From NCBI RefSeq assembly GCF_018739885.1, contig NZ_JADOES010000002.1, positions 62,001-126,000 of the forward strand: a DNA stretch of 64,000 nt. The letters run 5' to 3'. The position numbers were made by a program, and so were the translations under genes. Source of the DNA: Leptothoe spongobia TAU-MAC 1115 (GTDB lineage: Bacteria; Cyanobacteriota; Cyanobacteriia; Phormidesmidales; Phormidesmidaceae). Below the pieces are notes generated by a model. It was not told where the DNA came from. It did no database searches and saw nothing but the letters and a program-made list of their open reading frames with translations. Positions 1 to 8,790 of this stretch are shown here, piece after piece (within the stretch, counting starts at the first letter, position 1; each line of letters opens with the position of its first letter).

Positions 1-1425
1 ACTCGCACTGATCTAGCTGCAACAACTCCTGGACTTCTTTCACCGCTGTTTGCAAAATGGTATCCAGATTGAGGGAGGCTCGAATCTGACTGGACAGTGT
101 ACGCCTTAGAATTTTTTGACGTTGGGTCAATTGCCGAAATTGTCGTTCAGAGATCCGCAACTGCTCCTGTGTCTTTTGCAACTGCTGGTTGGCGGCCTTC
201 AGGGCGCGGGATTTTTCCTCTGCCACACAACCATACTGAATGACTTGAGGCACTTCTCCCAGTAAATCTAAAATTAAGGGGGATAGATCTGTTTCTAACT
301 GTTCAACGCCAAGCCAGGGCAGCGGTTGGATCGGATCCCCCGTGTCATAGACGGTTTTCAACTGACCGTTGGGCTGAATCTGACCAATGCGACAGGGTTT
401 TCCGAGGTGCTGATTTGGCTCTATGCAGACGATGCCACCAGGGGCATCAAAGATCTGCCCGATCGCCGCCTGCCGCACGGCATCCACATCAAAACTCTGG
501 GCCGCTTCCACGGATTGCTTCCAGAGATAGACCTGCAGGTAGGCAGCCTCAATGGGATCGCTAGTGACGCGGGTGGCTCCATATTGGGCTTGAAAGTTTT
601 GGACAAAGGCTCGGTTGCTAGGTAAATCAAGGCTTTGGAAATAGGTCCAACTGACGTAATGTCCCGCCGCGATCTCCCCAATGGTTTGCAGTTCTACTTC
701 CGCGATGCTCACTGCCATAATTGGCATCTGTTCCGGCGTGAGGCCCGCTCGATGGTACTGCTGATAGAAGGCCAGATTGCTATCGCCATTTAAGGTGCTG
801 AAGATAACGTCAGGCTGCAGGGCTTGAATTTTGGTAATAACATCGTCAAACTCGGTGTGCCCTAAAGGAACGTAGGTTTCCTGGAGTAACTCACCGTTGA
901 GACGATGGAGATCCGCTTTGATGATTTTATTGACCGTGCGGGGAAACACATAGTCTGACCCCAGCAGGAAGAATCGCTTGCCCTTGTGAGTCAGTAACCA
1001 CTGCACCGCTGGTTGCACCTGCTGATTGGGGCAGGTACCGGTATAGAACACATTAGGCGAGGCTTCTAGCCCTTCATACTGCAAGGGATACCACAACAGC
1101 GCATTATGGTCTTCCAACACTGGCAGCACCGCTTTTCGACTGGAGGACGTCCAGCAGCCAAACACCGTGGCCACCTGATCTTGCTGAATCAACTTTTGAG
1201 CTTTTTGGGCAAAGATTTCAGCCTGGGACGCCCCATCTTCGACAATGGGCAGAATTTGACGACCGAGCACACCACCCGCCTGGTTGATTTCTGCGATCGC
1301 CATTTTTTCCGCATCGATCAACGACATTTCACTAATCGCCATCGTGCCGCTGCAAGAATGCAAAATGCCGACTGGGATAGGAGATCCGTCGCAAGCACTC
1401 AAGGGGTTAACGGGCATAGCTCCAT
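1..1425 (-). CDS. UrtA/AmiC-like ligand-binding sensor fused to a GAF-type domain (5' part; truncated by window edge)
   Basis: The visible product starts MELCPLTPLSACDGSPIPVG and runs about 475 residues off the left edge. Residues ~12-390 look like the periplasmic-binding fold of urea/short-chain-amide receptors (UrtA, FmdD, AmiC): VGILHSCSGTMAISE near the start, then WYPLQYEGLEASPNVFYTG and GHTEFDDVITKIQALQPDV. A coiled coil (~400-440) and the start of a GAF-like segment (SLNLDTILQTAVKEVQELL) follow. There is no signal peptide, so the ligand domain is probably cytoplasmic. Related cyanobacterial fusions usually end in a histidine kinase; that part is outside the window. The ATG at 1425 was chosen because it lies in the reading frame of the conserved VGILHS segment and follows an AGG. 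A nearby ATG at 1417 is out of frame. The ligand could be urea or an amide, but this is inferred from family only. Confidence 0.75.
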
Positions 1426-1491
1426 AAACCTCAAAAAATTAATACGACAACATTAATGAGTAGAGTGTGCCCGATGCCCTGATTCTTATTA

Positions 1492-1529
1492 AGAGGCTAT
1501 AGACCAATCTATACTGATCTATAGCCTCT
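1492..1529. promoter_or_regulatory. 12-bp perfect inverted repeat upstream of the sensor gene
   Basis: Arms AGAGGCTATAGA (1492-1503) and TCTATAGCCTCT (1518-1529) are perfect complements separated by 14 bases. The repeat lies 67 bases upstream of the sensor start codon in an otherwise featureless gap (1426-1776). It could be an operator or an mRNA hairpin. No T-run follows in either direction, so it is not a convincing terminator. Confidence 0.45.
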
Positions 1530-1776
1530 GCCCGAATTCTATATAGCACAGCGAATCCAAAACCGTATCGCACATGACCGTTTGCATGAATTATTGTCAT
1601 CATCCCGTAGAACAACCATTATCCCAGGGATCCGCATATTCATATTAAATGTGCTCCAAATAAAAATTGTTTACTTCATCTCAGGCGACGGGAAACGCAG
1701 GAGAACAATAAGCTTTATATAGCCCTACAGGCTTAGGTTAGAACGACCCAGTCACAACCCTAAGTCGAGTGAAACA

Positions 1777-2328
1777 TTAGTTGATCCGGCGACCCATATT
1801 GTAAGAGTGATTCTTGTCCTTAGCATGACTGGTCCCTTCGCCAGTCACAACAAATGATGCTGGATCTGCGCCTTCGACAACAGTTTTGCCATAGTAAATA
1901 TGGGTGCGATCCTTAGAATAGCCTTGAGATAAGACTTCCCAATGTTCAACATCATCGGTGATTGGGATTGACTTCCAATAAATCTGGTCGGCATCGCGAC
2001 TGTATTCCTGACGCCAATCCAAGACAAAAAAACTGCCAGGATCGGCATTCATCAGCTGTACGTCACCGAAAAATACACCCTGGTTGTCTGTGCCGTACTG
2101 ATTACCACTCCTTGGAATGGTGCGAATAGTGGTTGGGTTGGCACCTTGAACCTCTTTTGATTGGAATTGCCAATGCAAGTTATCGAAGGTTCGAAAATAC
2201 ACTTTGCCGTTACGCACCCTATAGCCACTATTACTTTTGAACCAAATTATCCCTAACGCAATTGATAACGCTATGGCCAACAGCCCATAGAGATAAAATT
2301 GACCAATCTTAGTCAGAATTTTTCCCAT
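1777..2328 (-). CDS. DKNYY-repeat protein with N-terminal membrane anchor
   Basis: 183 residues. A single hydrophobic segment (about residues 12-29, YGLLAIALSIALGIIWF) anchors the protein, and the rest should lie outside the cytoplasm. At least four DKNYY-type repeats are visible: YGTDNQGVFFGD, YSRDADQIYWKS, YSKDRTHIYYGK and the terminal HAKDKNHSYNMG. They carry the family pattern of small aromatic-rich units (D-x-x-x-hy-Y-y-G/K). DKNYY proteins are common in bacterial surface and accessory regions and have no established biochemical role. The gene stands alone; its nearest neighbours are 350 bases (5' end of the sensor) and 285 bases (the plus-strand gene at 2614) away. The gap 2329-2613 holds nothing recognisable. 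The family assignment is firm; the function is unknown. Confidence 0.75.
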   Translation of the reverse strand: MGKILTKIGQFYLYGLLAIALSIALGIIWFKSNSGYRVRNGKVYFRTFDNLHWQFQSKEVQGANPTTIRTIPRSGNQYGTDNQGVFFGDVQLMNADPGSFFVLDWRQEYSRDADQIYWKSIPITDDVEHWEVLSQGYSKDRTHIYYGKTVVEGADPASFVVTGEGTSHAKDKNHSYNMGRRIN

Positions 2329-2613
2329 ATTTTGGTTTGTCTCAGCAACGTCTCATAGCTTGGCTAACCGACTCTACTGTGATCACTGAGAGGAGTCGAT
2401 TTAATATGGAATCAACGCTATGCTAGCAACGAATTTGCAGATGACGAAGATAGGAACTCGATCCGGATCTGATGTCTAATAGGTGACTGAAACTGAATAA
2501 ATGTTGCCTATTACTACATTTGAGCAAACTGAGCAAAAAAAATTGATTAAACTTGAGCATGCATGGGCATCTTAGAGACCTAAGTGCCCTTGATGATGTG
2601 TGAGGTATCGACC

Positions 2614-4143
2614 ATGGGACAGCAACCCGATCAGCAACCGCCAGACCGGTCCGACCCTTCAGAGGCAGTGGATGGCTCTATGCCTGGCGCTGCCTCTTCT
2701 GCCTCGGTTCCCCGATCCTCTTTTGAGGAAATTGTGGTGCATGCGTCTCCTAGTGAAGCTCAACGCATGTTCCAAAACCGCAATCGCATAAGTCGACCGA
2801 CCACATCATCGGGTAAATCGCGAAAAACTGGTCATGTGCGGTCAACCGTTGAAGAATTAACGGCTCAGCAATCGTCTCAGCCTTTGGCTAAGCAAGCGTC
2901 TCAGAATTCGGCTAAGCAAGCGTCTCAGCCAAAGGCTAAGCAAGCGTCTCAGCCAAAGGCTAAGCAAGCGTCTGAGGTGAACGCTCAGCGATCTCACTCT
3001 GCACCTCCAGACGAACCTACATCCAATACGGCCCTAACATCCTCAGCCTTAACCACTCAACCGCCTGCCCCTGAAAAGGAAAAGACGCCCTATACGGCCA
3101 AGACCCAGCGCATTGTCGCATGGAGTAATTTATTGCGATCGCTACAGCCGTTCATCTGGGGAGCGATTATTTTGGTCGTGGTGATCCCATTGATTGGCAA
3201 GGCACTCCTATTTTATTCCTCAACTACCCCAGTGCAAAAGACCAGGCCGCCATTAACGGAGGTCATGGTACCAGCAATTCCCAGACGGGCGAATTTGGAT
3301 AAAGCTCTGGTAGACGCAGTGCAAACGGCCCATCAAAGCGCCCAGGAATTTGCCCAGGCTGAGCTAGACGATTGGGAAATCCAGTTAGAAGGTCGAGTGG
3401 ACCATTTCCTGGATTGGTACTTTGGCTATTTAAACCAGAAAAAGATGGAATTTATGACGCCTCTGGTATGGGTGTCATCCGCCGCCATCCATACGGTGAA
3501 TCCGCATCAGATGAAGGCTAGTGAAGCTGTGATTACCCGCTTTACTGGAGAGTTTCAGAAGCAATTTGCCAAGCAGGTATTGGTCCCTCAAACGGCTCAG
3601 ATCCAACTAGAAAATCTCACCACAGCAACCATCAATCATTATTTGCTCGCATTGCGCCAGAACATGGACCAGGTGCAGGTGAAATACCGGATTCCGCAAG
3701 GGCAGTGGGATCGATATCTGGCTGATATTTCTACCACCATTCAAGACACGGAAGGAAATCTTTCCAACCTTTCGCTCAAGATGTTGGTCGGGGGCAGTAG
3801 TTACATGCTGACTAAACCCCTGGTGTTAGCCACTGCAGGAAAAATCGGCAGTAAGGCCAGTTCCAAGTTAGCGGGAACTGCAGCATCGAAGTTAGCGGCG
3901 AAAACAGGGGGCACGGTGGCGGCTGAATTGGGTACTAGTTTAGTGGATCCGATTGTGGGTGTCGGGATTTTTATTTGGGATATTTGGGATTATCAGCATA
4001 CGGTAGAGCTGGAGCGTCCCTTGCTAAAGACCAATTTGGTGGACTATTTACAAGGGGTGGAACAGTCACTGCTGAATGATCCAGAGACGGGTGTTTTGTC
4101 GGCAGTTGTCCAACTGGAGCAAGGTATTTTTCAGTCGCTTTGA
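2614..4143 (+). CDS. Single-pass membrane protein with AKQASQ tandem repeats, unknown function
   Basis: The frame is open from GTG 2584, but the ATG at 2614 has GAGGT seven bases upstream, so that start (509 residues, MGQQPDQQ) is preferred. The first ~180 residues are low-complexity and hydrophilic, rich in Ser, Pro, Gln and Ala, and include four 8-residue repeats of the AKQASQPK type. One transmembrane helix follows (about residues 179-202, FIWGAIILVVVIPLIG). The C-terminal ~300 residues begin with an amphipathic helical region and contain an Ala/Gly/Lys-rich stretch near residues 400-440 (AGKIGSKASSKLAGTAASKL). That composition resembles a membrane-active or channel-like segment, but no family is recognised. 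The layout suggests a cytoplasmic disordered head and a helical extracytoplasmic domain. No operon partner is adjacent. Confidence 0.65.
   Translation: MGQQPDQQPPDRSDPSEAVDGSMPGAASSASVPRSSFEEIVVHASPSEAQRMFQNRNRISRPTTSSGKSRKTGHVRSTVEELTAQQSSQPLAKQASQNSAKQASQPKAKQASQPKAKQASEVNAQRSHSAPPDEPTSNTALTSSALTTQPPAPEKEKTPYTAKTQRIVAWSNLLRSLQPFIWGAIILVVVIPLIGKALLFYSSTTPVQKTRPPLTEVMVPAIPRRANLDKALVDAVQTAHQSAQEFAQAELDDWEIQLEGRVDHFLDWYFGYLNQKKMEFMTPLVWVSSAAIHTVNPHQMKASEAVITRFTGEFQKQFAKQVLVPQTAQIQLENLTTATINHYLLALRQNMDQVQVKYRIPQGQWDRYLADISTTIQDTEGNLSNLSLKMLVGGSSYMLTKPLVLATAGKIGSKASSKLAGTAASKLAAKTGGTVAAELGTSLVDPIVGVGIFIWDIWDYQHTVELERPLLKTNLVDYLQGVEQSLLNDPETGVLSAVVQLEQGIFQSL
2881..2976 (+). repeat. 24-bp in-frame tandem repeat, four copies
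   Basis: The unit GCTAAGCAAGCGTCTCAG plus six variable bases is repeated four times inside the gene at 2614. It encodes AKQASQ-x-x and lies in the disordered N-terminal arm. Copy number is likely to vary between strains because the units are nearly identical. Confidence 0.8.
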
Positions 4144-4171
4144 TTAGATGGGTTGACCCAGCTGAGACGTT

Positions 4172-4698
4172 AAGTAGGTAGGCAAAATCAATTACACAAG
4201 AGCTTCTCTGCCATGACCCTTTCGAAAAGGCCCCCTAGCCCCCCAATCCTGCAGGGTTGTTCCGTGTTCACCAGAGAAAATCTGTAAGGCTTATTACTTC
4301 GTTCATACTTAATCGAGATATGATCGGAGGGAACCAAAACCGGTTGCTTGGGGTCCCTCCGAGTTCCCCAAACCCCCATGGCTAGGGCCGGGAGGCCGCC
4401 CTAGAACCCAGCCTACTGAGTTATCCTTAATTGCATAAATAGGGGTTACGGCGGGGTCGATTAATCAGGTTATCGCATTGTTGTTTGGCCCACCTCCAGG
4501 TAGAGCATGCCTTTCCTCAAATGAGCTTTCAATGCCTTCAGATTTTCTGTCCAGACAATGGAACAGCCCTGCCTACCCCCCCAATTTCAGGGGCTTCAGA
4601 GTTCAAAGTCCCCCAGAATATAGCCCAAGGGGCATTCAAGAAAGGGGGATTTAGGGGGCATCCAGGATTTTGAAATTAATTGTGATCACCTACTTATC
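4172..4698. repeat. Non-coding repeat element with imperfect terminal inverted repeats
   Basis: The gap 4144-5223 has no credible gene. Its left part is bounded by TAAGTAGGT (4172) and the complement ACCTACTTA (near 4690), with further partial complementarity inside (CAATTA against TAATTG). An internal GGAACAACCCTGC/GGAACAGCCCTGC pair also faces inward. It contains the AAGGGGGATTTAGGGGG motif seen in many cyanobacterial genomes. The ends resemble those of the block at 33349-33931. A decayed non-autonomous element is the likeliest explanation. Confidence 0.45.
4332..4412. repeat. Interspersed repeat R2, copy 1 (second copy at 33441-33520)
   Basis: About 75 bases (AAAACCGG-TGCTTGGGGTCCC, then GAGTTCCCCAAACCCCC, then CTAGGGCGG/CCGCCCTAGAACCCA) recur at 33441-33520 with few differences. 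Both copies contain an internal hairpin formed by CTAGGGCGG and CCGCCCTAG. Both copies lie inside longer elements whose ends carry AAGTAGGT. Confidence 0.75.
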
Positions 4699-4852
4699 CG
4701 TGACCTAACCGCTTGAGCGGTTTTGATCCAGTTAGCCTTGCGACTTTGAGTCCAAGGTGGGTTAACGCTGCCTTGCCAGATGCAAAATGTGAGAGATCCT
4801 CATTTCGTAAGGTTGCTGTGTATATATGGGCAACAGCTCAAGATCTCGATCC

Positions 4853-4930
4853 CTCATCCCCCAACCCCTTCTCCCCCAGGGAGAAGGGGGGCTAGACTCA
4901 AAGTCCTTCTCCCCTAGGGAGAAGGATTTA
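4853..4930. repeat. CCCCTTCTCCC palindromic repeat
   Basis: CTCATCCCCCAACCCCTTCT is followed by CCCCCAGGGAGAAGGGG, and then a second palindrome CCTTCTCCCCTAGGGAGAAGG. This is the widespread cyanobacterial hairpin repeat of this sequence type. The rest of the gap to 5223 holds no recognisable feature. Confidence 0.65.
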
Positions 4931-5223
4931 GGATGTAGAGCTTTGCTCTTCTCGCAGAGTGGGCTAATGCGGTGAATAGAGCTGATTTCCAGTAGCTCGC
5001 CTACTTGTGTATACACCGTGTATTACACGATTGTCGTTGCAGCTATGTTCCAGAGCGCTCTTCTAGATATAAACCAATCTTGTTGCGTCAACTTAAGCGA
5101 GATATCAGCCCTGGATGGCAAATACTGGATAGTAAGTTCTGTAAATAGGAACGTTAGCCCTCAAAAATGCTAGATAAAATGCCGGAAATAATAGATTTTA
5201 TCTAACAGCTCTGGCGTGTAATT

Positions 5224-5817
5224 ATGACAAATTTAGTAAGCTCTGCTATTTCCCTGGATGATCGTATTCGGCTACCCCTATCTTTCGATGTAGCCAGAAT
5301 GCAGGCAGATATTCAAGCGCTGAACCTGAGTGATTATATATATTACAGTGTGTTACCGCTCAGATCTCCGGCTCACCTGGTTGATCCAACGTTGCCATCG
5401 CCACCACTGGCAGAGGACTATGCTGATGGTTCCTGGACGGAATGGCTGGACACAAAGATGCTCAAAACATCTCCTTATTTGTTGAGTGTAGTGGATACTT
5501 TCCGGGCCCATAGCACTGTCACGCTGGTAAGATTGCTGCGGCTAGCTCCCGGTGGCATGGTTAAAGAACATACTGATCCTACCCTGGGTCTACATATACC
5601 CAAGTCTGTCATTCGTCTGACGATTCCCATTCAGACAAACGATAATGTAGAGTTCTTTCTAAATGGGAAACCGGTACCGATGCAGCTGGGAGAATGCTGG
5701 TATTTGCGTTTAACGGACCCGCATCAAGTGATCAATGAAGGCACTAATGATCGTATCAACATGACGATTGATATCGTTCCAAATGATTGGTTGAGAGCGC
5801 TCATAGAAAGCCATTAA
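5224..5817 (+). CDS. Aspartyl/asparaginyl beta-hydroxylase-family 2-oxoglutarate dioxygenase
   Basis: 197 residues, forming a compact double-stranded beta-helix (cupin) domain. The iron ligands are visible: the H-x-D pair in KEHTDPT (H116, D118) and the distal His in LTDPHQVIN (H167). R177 in NDRINMT is placed to bind the 2-oxoglutarate carboxylate. The context LLRLAPGGMVKEHTD is typical of the bacterial Asp/Asn beta-hydroxylase family, soluble enzymes that use Fe(II), O2 and 2-oxoglutarate to hydroxylate a peptide or small-molecule substrate. The substrate cannot be read from sequence. The gene is followed 29 bases later by a broken lactonase-like gene and has no biosynthetic cluster around it. 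There is no clear Shine-Dalgarno sequence before the ATG. Confidence 0.8.
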   Translation: MTNLVSSAISLDDRIRLPLSFDVARMQADIQALNLSDYIYYSVLPLRSPAHLVDPTLPSPPLAEDYADGSWTEWLDTKMLKTSPYLLSVVDTFRAHSTVTLVRLLRLAPGGMVKEHTDPTLGLHIPKSVIRLTIPIQTNDNVEFFLNGKPVPMQLGECWYLRLTDPHQVINEGTNDRINMTIDIVPNDWLRALIESH

Positions 5818-5846
5818 GATCGCTAAACTAAATTGGACAGACAGGT

Positions 5847-6429
5847 ATGGGTATGAACAAACCATTTTTTAGGGGTGTTGCGATTGCAACCAGCGCCCTG
5901 CTCTCTCTAGCCACATTAGCCAGTAGTACCCTTGCCGAGCCCCCACCCAACATCGACGTTGTTGCAGAATTTGGTCTCAATAATCCCCCCGGCAATATAG
6001 CCGTAACCCCCAGTGGCCGAATTTTCATATGGACCGTTGTCGGGGACAAAGCTTTATCGGGTGCGTACCCGCGATTTGCTGAATACAGCCCTGACCGATG
6101 AAGCCCTGGGTGCTCGGGTGGAGTTATTTGCCGATAAGCCGGTCAGCGATGGTCTGACGGCTGATAGCGCTGGCAATATTTATGTGACGGATCTGAATGC
6201 CAGTGGGATTGGTGTGATCGATGCCGAGGGGGAGTATCGGTTGTTGCATCAGGATGATCGGTACCTGAGCTGGCCAGATGGGTTTGCCTTTGGACCGGAT
6301 AACAAGATCTATGTGACGGTCAATCAGTTGCATCGGTCGCCACCATTGCAAAGAGATGGTCCGGCGGCAGAACCTCCTTTTTATCTCTTGCGGTTTGATT
6401 CTGTTGCTCCTGGTCCCATCGGTCGATAA
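5847..6429 (+). pseudogene. Broken SMP-30/yellow (major royal jelly)-like secreted protein, internal deletion plus frameshift
   Basis: The 5' part encodes a signal peptide (MGMNKPFFRGVAIATSALLS, cleaved near SSTLAEP) and the start of the mature domain (VVAEFGLNNPPGNIAVTPSG). At about 6025-6035 the homology jumps into another frame, which continues YGPLSGTKLYRVRTRDLL, ADKPVSDGLTADSAGNIYVT and LSWPDGFAFGPDNKIYVTVN to the C-terminus. Intact family members have roughly 150 more residues between these parts, so about 450-500 bases were lost and the frames no longer match. The first frame stops at 6101. Family members are beta-propeller proteins of the SMP-30/gluconolactonase type with loosely defined substrates. 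No functional product is expected. Confidence 0.8.
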
Positions 6430-6504
6430 TCCTTTTTTGATCGTTGTTAAGGTCTAATTTCGTATTTGCTAGACTGAAGTCATTGATTGGGGCTGAGGTA
6501 ACCT

Positions 6505-7149
6505 ATGACCCTTGCAACTGAGCCGATCCATCAACCGCAGCTTTTGAGTGTTGATCAGTTTCTCGCCCGTTATGGCGGTGATAATCGCTATGAGCTAATT
6601 GATGGAGAGGTATTTGACTTGGAACCGACAGGTCAACATGAGGAAGTTGCTGCCTTGATCACCACCAAGGCTTGTGTCCAAATTGATCAGGCCGGTTTAC
6701 CCTGGTTTGTGCTACAGCGAGGGTTGTTTCGACCAGGTAATACGAGGATGACGGCGTTTCGGCCTGATGTTGCGGTGATTGATCGTACAGAGCTGGTGAA
6801 TGAGCCGCTCTGGCCAGAACAGTCGATTTTGACCAGGGGCAGTTCGATTAAGTTTGTGGCTGAGGTTGTCAGTGGTAATTGGCAAAATGCTTATGCCCGT
6901 AAGGTTGAGGATTATGCGGCTTTGGGGATTGGGGAATATTGGATTGCGGACTATGCGGGGTTAGGGGGAGTGCGTCATATTGGTAAGCCTAAACAGCCGA
7001 CGCTTTCTGTTTGTACCTTGGTAGATGGAGAGTATGATATTCAGCTGCTCCGAGGTGATCAGACTATTGTCTCGGTTACTTTTCCTGACCTGACTCTGAC
7101 AGCTGAACAGCTCTTGATACCTGGGTTACTGATACGAAATTCTGACTGA
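6505..7149 (+). CDS. Uma2-family (DUF820) putative restriction endonuclease-fold protein
   Basis: 214 residues, close to the usual family length. Family landmarks are DNRYELIDGEVFDL near the N-terminus, the first active-site segment RPDVAVID, FVAEVVS (the E-x-hydrophobic half of the PD-(D/E)XK core), the conserved K of ARKVEDYAALG, and GEYWIADY. Uma2 proteins are highly expanded in cyanobacteria and have a nuclease-like fold; their biological role is uncertain. The last codons and the stop lie inside an interspersed repeat that recurs at 39771, so the original C-terminus may have been replaced. ATG 6505 follows GGGGCTGAGGTAACCT, with GAGG as a plausible ribosome site. Confidence 0.85.
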   Translation: MTLATEPIHQPQLLSVDQFLARYGGDNRYELIDGEVFDLEPTGQHEEVAALITTKACVQIDQAGLPWFVLQRGLFRPGNTRMTAFRPDVAVIDRTELVNEPLWPEQSILTRGSSIKFVAEVVSGNWQNAYARKVEDYAALGIGEYWIADYAGLGGVRHIGKPKQPTLSVCTLVDGEYDIQLLRGDQTIVSVTFPDLTLTAEQLLIPGLLIRNSD

Positions 7150-7200
7150 TAGCTCCTGGTATCGAGGGCACCCACAAGGGGATGCCCCTACACCATTGTC
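7132..7200. repeat. Interspersed repeat R3, copy 1 (second copy at 39771-39841)
   Basis: GATACGAAATTCTGACTGAT, then AGCTCCTGGTATCGAGGGCA, then CCCACAAGGGGATGCCCCTA recurs at 39771-39841 with only scattered changes over ~68 bases. Inside it GGGCA-CCCACAAGGGGATG-CCC forms a small palindrome. It supplies the stop codon of the Uma2 gene here, but the other copy is purely intergenic. Confidence 0.8.
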
Positions 7201-7272
7201 CATTGTGAATCGGGGTTAAGGAATTCGCATAGGGTATCAGGTGTTTTTGTACCTGCTGCGCTACGGTACCAA

Positions 7273-7942
7273 TTACTTGTGATCAGATGAAGTTGTTTCA
7301 GAATTTTGTGCCAATTGCAATTCTTGAGAAAAGGCCTCATCGTATCTGGCTTCGTTCCAATTGCGAGCAAGTTTAGCTTGGCGTAAAACAAGTCCTTTAA
7401 CCTCACGGAGGTCGGATTCACTGAGGTCAGCTCCACAGAGGTCGGACTCACGGAGGTCGACTCCACGGAGGTCGGCTCCATAGAGATCGGATTCACGGAG
7501 GTCAGCTCCACGGAGGTCGGACTCACGGAGATTTACCGCTTGGAAAAAAGAAGATTTGGCTAGAATCTTGTTCGGGAAAGATCCTTCGGGTCGTCCCCCG
7601 GCAGCATTGATCCGGGCGCAGAAATTTGCGAAGTATGCCCCATCTTCTCCACTGGTCACATCGACACTAGGACGACCGGTCAAAATCACCCGCATGGCTG
7701 GTTTGCCTCGCCGTTGATCGATAAATTGAGATCGAATTTCATTCAGCACTTGATCAATGGCATCCTTAAATCCCTGGGTTGACCCCGTACTGATTTCATC
7801 CCAACCATCAAAAATCAACACATAGGGTGAAAAAGGTAGATTTCCCAGCTCCGGCCACACCTTGCACAATAATCGGCTCATTAAAATTCTGATCGCCGAT
7901 ATATGCCAACACCTGCTCCAGATCCAGCCATACGGTGCGTTA
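7273..7942 (-). pseudogene. Remnant of a STAND/NACHT-type NTPase with pentapeptide repeats
   Basis: On the minus strand, 7942-7872 encodes WLDLEQVLAYIGDQN followed by EPIIVQGVAGAGKSTFF, a Walker A P-loop. Directly after KSTFF the frame shifts, and the next recognisable segment is the Walker B region PYVLIFDGWDEIS (from about 7830 down). The 60-80 residues normally between these motifs are missing. Downstream come VILTGRPS and then about a dozen pentapeptide units (LRESDLRGADLRESDLYGAD) and a short tail. Upstream of WLDLEQ the coding sequence is cut off by a GTAGGGTGC-type repeat. From ATG 7881 an open frame of 202 residues remains, but it lacks the P-loop. This is therefore a doubly damaged sensor-NTPase gene, not a functional one. 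Confidence 0.82.
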
Positions 7943-7967
7943 CGGCTTCGCCTAACAGCACCCTACA
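7931..7967. repeat. GTAGGGTGC/GCGTTACGG hairpin repeat
   Basis: TACGGTGCGTTACGGCTTCG and CCTAACAGCACCCTAC form an imperfect palindrome of the GGTGCGTTA family that is also seen at 13352-13443, 13605-13694, 13936-13973, near 24470 and near 33950. It abuts the truncated 5' end of the NTPase remnant. Confidence 0.65.
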
Positions 7968-8025
7968 GGGGGAATTATTTTGGGTAACCTATTTAAGAGT
8001 TTTTCTAGTCACAGACCCACGCTAA

Positions 8026-8679
8026 TTAGGACTCTTCTAAAATCCCAGGCCAATTCGCATTGGCTTGACTAATATTGCCAGGAATGTCTCGTTCCCACTG
8101 CCTCTGTACTCCTTTGTTATAGTTCAGATAAAGCTTGCCATCTACAATCCTCCAGGCATTTGGATCAATCGAAGCGGTATAGCCTTGGCTGACGGCCCAG
8201 GCACAAAAGCCACCATACTGGGGGGCATATTGTTCTGGATTTGCTACAAACAGATCACGATTTTCAGCGGTAGCAAACTGCCATGTGGCATTGTTCCAGG
8301 TGTGGGTAAACTCGGTACTGCCAGCAACCGGTCCACCTTGAGTAAAGTAAGCAACCGGGTCAGTGCCACGAATTGCCAGACCGCTATTATCCACAAAGTA
8401 ACGAATAGTCTGGGCTACAACGGTCCCTGTCTCAACGGTCCCTGTCTCAATGGTCCCTGCCTCAACGGTCCCTGTTTCAACGGTCCCTGTTTCAACTAGC
8501 GTAGGCGTAGCTGACCCGGCACAGGGATCAGGCGTGGCTGTGACATCTGTGGAAATCTCCTGGCTACTGCTGTCGCTGGAATTCACTGGACTATCAGACG
8601 GATTAGAGGCACAGCTGACTGATAGCACCAAACTTGTCAGCAGTGCGGCTGCGATTTTGCTGGAGTATTGCATCTGCAT
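8026..8679 (-). CDS. YHS-domain lipoprotein
   Basis: 217 residues. The N-terminus (IAAALLTSLVLSVSC) is a signal sequence with an imperfect lipobox, which predicts a lipid-anchored Cys at residue 23. A Ser/Thr/Pro-rich linker carries five repeats of VETGT type. Residues ~90-215 form a YHS domain: GTDPVAYFTQGGPVAGSTEF, then WQFATAENRDLFVANPEQYA and PQYGGFCAW, then a conserved extension ending in WPGIL. YHS domains are small, often metal-associated modules. Periplasmic versions are common in cyanobacteria and lack a proven function. The gene is transcribed away from the WD40 gene and shares a ~200-base divergent region with it. Confidence 0.85.
   Translation of the reverse strand: MQMQYSSKIAAALLTSLVLSVSCASNPSDSPVNSSDSSSQEISTDVTATPDPCAGSATPTLVETGTVETGTVEAGTIETGTVETGTVVAQTIRYFVDNSGLAIRGTDPVAYFTQGGPVAGSTEFTHTWNNATWQFATAENRDLFVANPEQYAPQYGGFCAWAVSQGYTASIDPNAWRIVDGKLYLNYNKGVQRQWERDIPGNISQANANWPGILEES
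8418..8495 (-). repeat. 15-bp in-frame tandem repeat, five copies
   Basis: CAACGGTCCCTGTCT is repeated five times with one- or two-base changes inside the YHS lipoprotein gene and encodes VETGT units in the linker. The near-perfect units make strand-slippage length variation likely. Confidence 0.85.
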
Positions 8680-8790
8680 TTCTCAATAGTTCTAGCTCTG
8701 ATTCTAGCTAACCACAGCAAACTTAATTTGTGATTAGGCAGGGCTAGAAATAAGGCTCAGGCTGAAGCAACGTATCTAATATCTGGCTGA

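Noticed and set aside
2881..2976. CRISPR-like regular repeats
   Set aside because: 24-base units without spacers, in frame within a coding sequence.
4485..5016. Several 60-84-codon frames in the gap 4144-5223
   Set aside because: They run through CCCCTTCTCCC-type palindromes and other repeats on both strands and show no protein-like features.
8418..8495. CRISPR-like regular repeats
   Set aside because: 15-base head-to-tail units without spacers encoding a VETGT linker.
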